The position numbers and the translations under genes were made by a program. The notes beneath the pieces are model-generated. The model saw nothing but the letters and a program-made list of their open reading frames with translations, was not told where the DNA came from and did not search any database. From Branchiostoma floridae (lineage: Eukaryota > Chordata > Leptocardii > Amphioxiformes > Branchiostomatidae): a DNA stretch of 64,000 nt. This document shows, in pieces, positions 59,593-64,000 of this stretch (position 1 is the stretch's first letter; each line of letters starts with the position of its first letter). The stretch spans positions 12,803,577-12,867,576 of the forward strand of contig NC_049982.1 in assembly GCF_000003815.2 (NCBI RefSeq), read 5' to 3'.

Positions 59593-62124
59593 TCGTCAGG
59601 TTTCCTTTGCATTTCAACTACCACCAGCATGTTAAATTTCATCAATCCATCAAGGCCATCTTGAGCTCTGGAGCGAACACACAGCGAGAGGAGCCAAAAA
59701 AAGGAGCTCTCGCCGGAGCTGATAAAGTAATGACAGACGGCGCCAATGGCCTCACCATGGATATAAAAGTTAAGGAAGGAAGCAAACTGGACTTAAACTA
59801 ATTCAAGTACATCTTATGCCCGACAGGTTGAATTAAAGTTCAAAACTTGAACTATGCGGCTCCAGATGTCTTACTGAGGAACGACTGCAGTGTGCAAACT
59901 GTCGGTAGCTTGAGGAATGAATTCACTCTACTATATAATTCAAATACTTCCGATCAGGGGTAGATAGCGAAAAATATGGGAAGATAGTATCAGAGAATGG
60001 ACTGGCATGGCAGTAAGCGACATATTGAGAAGAACAGAAAACCAAGAGGACGCCTTAACGACCAAATAGGTAGACTATGGGGTAGAATACCCGGTAGATA
60101 GGAAGGTGATTAACGGAGGATATCTGACCTGTGGAACTAAAATTTTGACCACGTTACAGGTATATGCACTGTTTTACATAAATATGTAATGTTGCTTATC
60201 GATATGGTGGCTTTGGGTGAGGTGGCTCGTGAAGCATCTTCCAATATGTTTGAGCTGTTGCCAATCACAGCGGGTTATCGAGTGGATCCGGGTATTATCT
60301 ATGCGGCGGGTAGGCAATGATGGTCTTCCATCCAAGCGATAAATGTGATGTGTATCTTTCTTCGCTGGTTAACGCCCATTATGGACATTTATGATACAGA
60401 CTGTGTATCTACCTTTTGGAATGAATCCAAGACCACCCACACACATGGAAGTTCATGGACCTCCAGGTCTTTGCTTTGCATATACATCCCTGAGTTATGT
60501 TCTAGGCAGGAGAAAATGATTTATTCCGTACATGTATGCACGGTTGTAGGAAGAACCATGGTGATTGTCTTAGCTTGCACGTGTTTGACCTTCCCTATCC
60601 AGATATAGGAAAACGTGTGACTTGTAGACCACCGACGAGTCACATTAACAAGACCAGGAGAAATGTGTATCGCCTCTGACTGGAAATCTTTTCTTTCTAA
60701 TTTGCTGTTGGTCGTTGATATTGGATGAATTTTCTACTTGTGCTGCAGACGGTATGCTGTGTCACATCATTACTTAGCGAAGGTGTCCTGTGCATACAGT
60801 ATTTATGTGTTATATCATCATGGCTACCCGAGACGTTACGCAACATTGCGGAGAGCTGCCTTGCTTAAGTAATGAAAGTGTGAGACGACCACGTTTCCCT
60901 CACTAATGACTTTCACAGCCATGACTCCTGGTCAAACTTACTCCTGAAGCTGAAGCTTCATATTTCATTTGTTCTACAAGAATCACATGCAGGTAGATCA
61001 AGATGGAGTAAAATGAGAGTTGTGCCTGTCTAAGTCATGTTGTGCCTGTCTAAGTCATGTTGAAATCGGTTTATCGGTTGTCCAACGAATGTTTAACGAA
61101 TAGACAACTGACATCAATATCTGAAGATATAAAAGGTTTGACAGGTGCAAATCAGACACACTCAAGGGACTGAAATGATCATTTGATTGATCTGATATAT
61201 TTTGCAGTGTTGACCAGTACTGTCTCTGTAACACTCGTTTAGCTAAACACTCGACCCCTTGTGAATATAGTGCAGCAATACTGTAATATGCCGATACTCC
61301 ATCGTGAACTCTCTGTAGTCGTCAGTCTCCAAGGAAATGACGTCAACACCTGTCAACAGCTTGATCTACGTCAGGAGCCCCATTCTTCCTATTCACAAAA
61401 TCGTTAGACATGATTTCAAAACATCATGATTATGGACGTGTTTGAAAATTCTCCTTCTGTCCTCTGAGAGTCACAAGTAAAATTTTGTGAACTGTCATGC
61501 AGGCTATTTTCCAAAGTACAGACTGCTCAGACAGCATTCTGCGTCGATGCTAGTATTCGTGTTGCTTTTTCGAATTCCGGTCTTTGCAATTATAAGACCC
61601 AATAACGCTGTTACAAACTCAGATTTTGCCCTTTAAATCGACATGATGTATTGACCTCCTGTGTTCCTTCGGGACGTCCTGTGCCCGTGACTTTCTCTGT
61701 GATACAGATCAGTAGTCGCAGTTATCTCAGACAGTCACGGAACAATATTGGATTGTCACGAGTTCAATGGTCTCTTCATTGCACCTTCATCTTTTTACTG
61801 CTATACCTATGGATAAAAATTGTTATTGCTTTTATTGATGCTACGGTGTGTTTCTTTAGCCATGTCCAGAAAGGTTGGACCATTTGAACGATCTTTCTCA
61901 ACATAACCTTTGTGAGAAACCTTTTCATTTTTACCAAGGTACGTGTAAGGCATGGCAATTTCACGTGTACCGAAGCATTCACACAATTGTCCTCATCATT
62001 CATGAGCGTCGCTTGATTCAGTCCTTATCGGGCGTCTTTTGATTAAATTCAGCAATTAATTTCGCAGTTAAGTTCCCAGGGACTCTGTAGTAATTTCCCT
62101 TGCTGTCACACCCCGGTCACCCAC
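59593..62124. other. Intergenic stretch, no certain gene
   Basis: A plus-strand frame at 59607-59801 reads EEPKKGALAGADKVMTDGAN in its middle and looks mildly protein-like, but matches no family I know and directly follows a repeat. TGTGCCTGTCTAAGTCATGT is exactly duplicated in tandem at 61021-61060. Confidence 0.4.
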
Positions 62125-62208
62125 CCACAGTGCCCACTTCTCTGACCCGGCAGGGCACGACAAGGCCGAGTCCATCGGCACCGACCAGCGTCACGTTAAC
62201 GTTATCCG
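62125..62208 (-). CDS. Candidate internal exon, Ig-like reading (isolated)
   Basis: 84 bp between an acceptor (TTTGTATCAG) and a donor (GTGG/GTGGGT), phase 1 at both ends. It reads DNVNVTLVGADGLGLVVPCR and VREVGTV with strongly G/C-ending codons in AT-rich surroundings. The V-V-P-C-R-V pattern recalls the first cysteine strand of Ig domains in PDGF/VEGF-type receptors, but this is a weak resemblance over a few residues. No neighbouring exons were found to confirm it. Confidence 0.3.
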
Positions 62209-64000
62209 CTGATACAAACGCTTATTCTTGGGCTCAAACTCTTTCAACTGTCAGGATATCTACACCTCATAAAAACAATCAAGTCAATCAACGAACATGT
62301 GCTTTGCCATGGGCTATTGTGGCCATTACTGTGGAGTATTTTGGGGACCCCATTTTCACTAGGGCGGCGGCCAAGCTGCTTTCGAGAGTTTGACAGGTCG
62401 CTCAATGAATTTCGCATACGAAAAACAACAACACATATTTTTACGCTTTGTGTGTTTTGTGCCTTGTCAGACATACTTTTAGGTATTCCAATTGTGAAGT
62501 CAAGGATTACACAAAACCAATTCAGGTCGCGGCGAGGTCGCTGAGCGTCTAGTGAAAGGGGGCCAGTGCAGGACAGACGGCAAGGTTTGGCGACCAATAA
62601 ATGCAGTAAGCAGTGATATTTATTCAGTTTGCCCGACATTTAGCTTTGATCTGTCATCACCAACCAAAGAAGACTTCGGAAATCTCATTCCTCCATGAAA
62701 TATTGTGTTTTCAACTTAACTTTAACATCCCTGCAATGCAGCATAAAGGAATAAGATAATATCAACACCCAAACCTATTGAGTTAGGTGCTTTATTTACC
62801 AACATGCCCAGCAAGTTAATACAATATCTGTCATTAGATTTGAACTGGTAACAACATGTCACCAATTAAAATGTGCCACCAGCCATAGATTGCACCAGTT
62901 CTTTGATGAAAAGCCGCATTTCCTTTATTCAACTGCCAGGAAGTCAAAACTTTCTTACGTTATGTGCGACCAAAAATAAAGAGCACATCGTGGCCAGAGG
63001 CAGAGATAAGCAGGAAGTCCTGCTTCAGTACCAGGATGCCCAAAACCAAATTGTACCGTCAGATCAACAACGCCTACCCACGCACTAGATTTTATCGTAA
63101 TCACTCGAAACGTACTGTAGATAAAACGCCGGAACCGCACGCACAACTGGAAAAGCAATAGGCCTATTGAACGAAATTAGCACACTTGGGATCTGGTTGA
63201 GCCAATCTGATAAAAAATTAAGGCTCGCCATATTTCAATGTTATCAAAACGTGCAACAGCAAAGATGAAAATTAATTTTGTTTTTCAATAAAAGCTGTAC
63301 AGATGTACTTGAGACATAATAAAGGTTTCATGCAGCTTATCGAAAAATGGCGCAGTTCATAACAGGTACAATATGACACCGGCTTTTCACATGGACATTT
63401 GGCATCTTTCTGTAAAACCCATTGATTTTCCTGTTTAAAACGTATGTACTGCACCAAGATGCACGGCCGTTGAGGCGTTAACAAAGAACAATTTGTCACA
63501 ATTGATTGTCATGACGTGTTGATGAGGTGAGGGAGCCTAACTCGCTCAATCCTACCACAGCCTGGTTCTTATCTTTGTTGTAAAGGTGGCCAACAAATTA
63601 CTTTTTCCTATGTCGTAATTTGAACTTGTTTCCTGTAAAAGGACCTATGGAAATCAAAAGATGGTACGTCCAGGTCCTAAAGCTGGGACTTCGTATCTGT
63701 CGGATCGATAATTTTTCTTCGCCACGTGCAAACCCCATTATGATTAGAAAATCGCGCAGAACACCAAACCATGATCTCAAGGAAGAGTATAATATCATCT
63801 GCAAGTATGGCGAAGTTCGACTGTGACTGTGTAGCTAAAATACTTATCCCAAACAAGTTACATAACATATTCAAAATGCAACAACAAGGTGTCATTTACA
63901 TAACATAAGACACACGATCACGCCATTTTCGATCGCACAGGGCGACCAAGAATAGCACAATGACGGCTCAGCAATCGACAAGGTCCCAAAGAGGTCCAGA
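62209..64000. other. Right end of the window, no certain gene
   Basis: Minus frame 62244-62639 (131 codons) has no recognisable domain and lies next to the candidate exon. About 62690 carries CTCCATGAAATATT, the end motif of repeat family 2. Short plus and minus frames at 62870-63160 and 63600-63830 are unassigned. Confidence 0.4.

Overview
The window is animal nuclear DNA: AT-leaning, rich in microsatellites and dispersed repeats, with short exons split by GT-AG introns and one assembly gap (435 N, 50079-50513). Repeat style (frequent ACATGTA, AACGTTA, many small inverted-repeat elements) and exon structure suggest a marine invertebrate deuterostome, most likely an amphioxus (Branchiostoma). 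That assignment is an inference from style, not a database match. There are no operons, phage genes or CRISPR arrays.

Left end (255-7023, minus strand): ten consecutive exons, all phase-compatible, encode about 341 residues of an AUP1 orthologue (lipid-droplet/ER membrane protein with an acyltransferase-like domain and a CUE domain). The C-terminus lies off the left edge. A perfect DR1 nuclear-receptor site and YY1-like motifs lie 100-160 bp upstream of the start codon. Next (8772-10187, minus strand) is a three-exon model for a small secreted protein of about 201 residues: signal peptide, dibasic cleavage site and a cysteine cluster. I do not recognise the family. It is the best candidate here for something undescribed. 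A TATA-like box at 11719-11728 and a donor at 11520 suggest a 5' UTR exon upstream, and a hAT-like element lies in the intron between.

From about 12 kb to the right end I see no complete gene. There are weak exon or first-exon candidates: a phase 1-1 exon reading at 62125-62208, a minus-strand kinase-tail-like reading at 38210-38337, and possible first exons near 22.7 and 45.1 kb. The rest is mobile-element debris: a LINE 3' end (19.3 kb), a tRNA-derived SINE (55.2 kb), and several inverted-repeat DNA elements with recognisable target-site duplications (10.7 kb; TTAA-flanked at 48.9-49.6 kb; 8-bp duplication at 49.7-50.5 kb; TTA-flanked at 51.1-51.9 kb). There are also foldback hairpins, two dispersed repeat families and (GT)n/(CT)n tracts. 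The 48-52 kb interval is a nested transposon cluster in which one insertion interrupts an older repeat, and the empty site can be inferred from another copy of that repeat.
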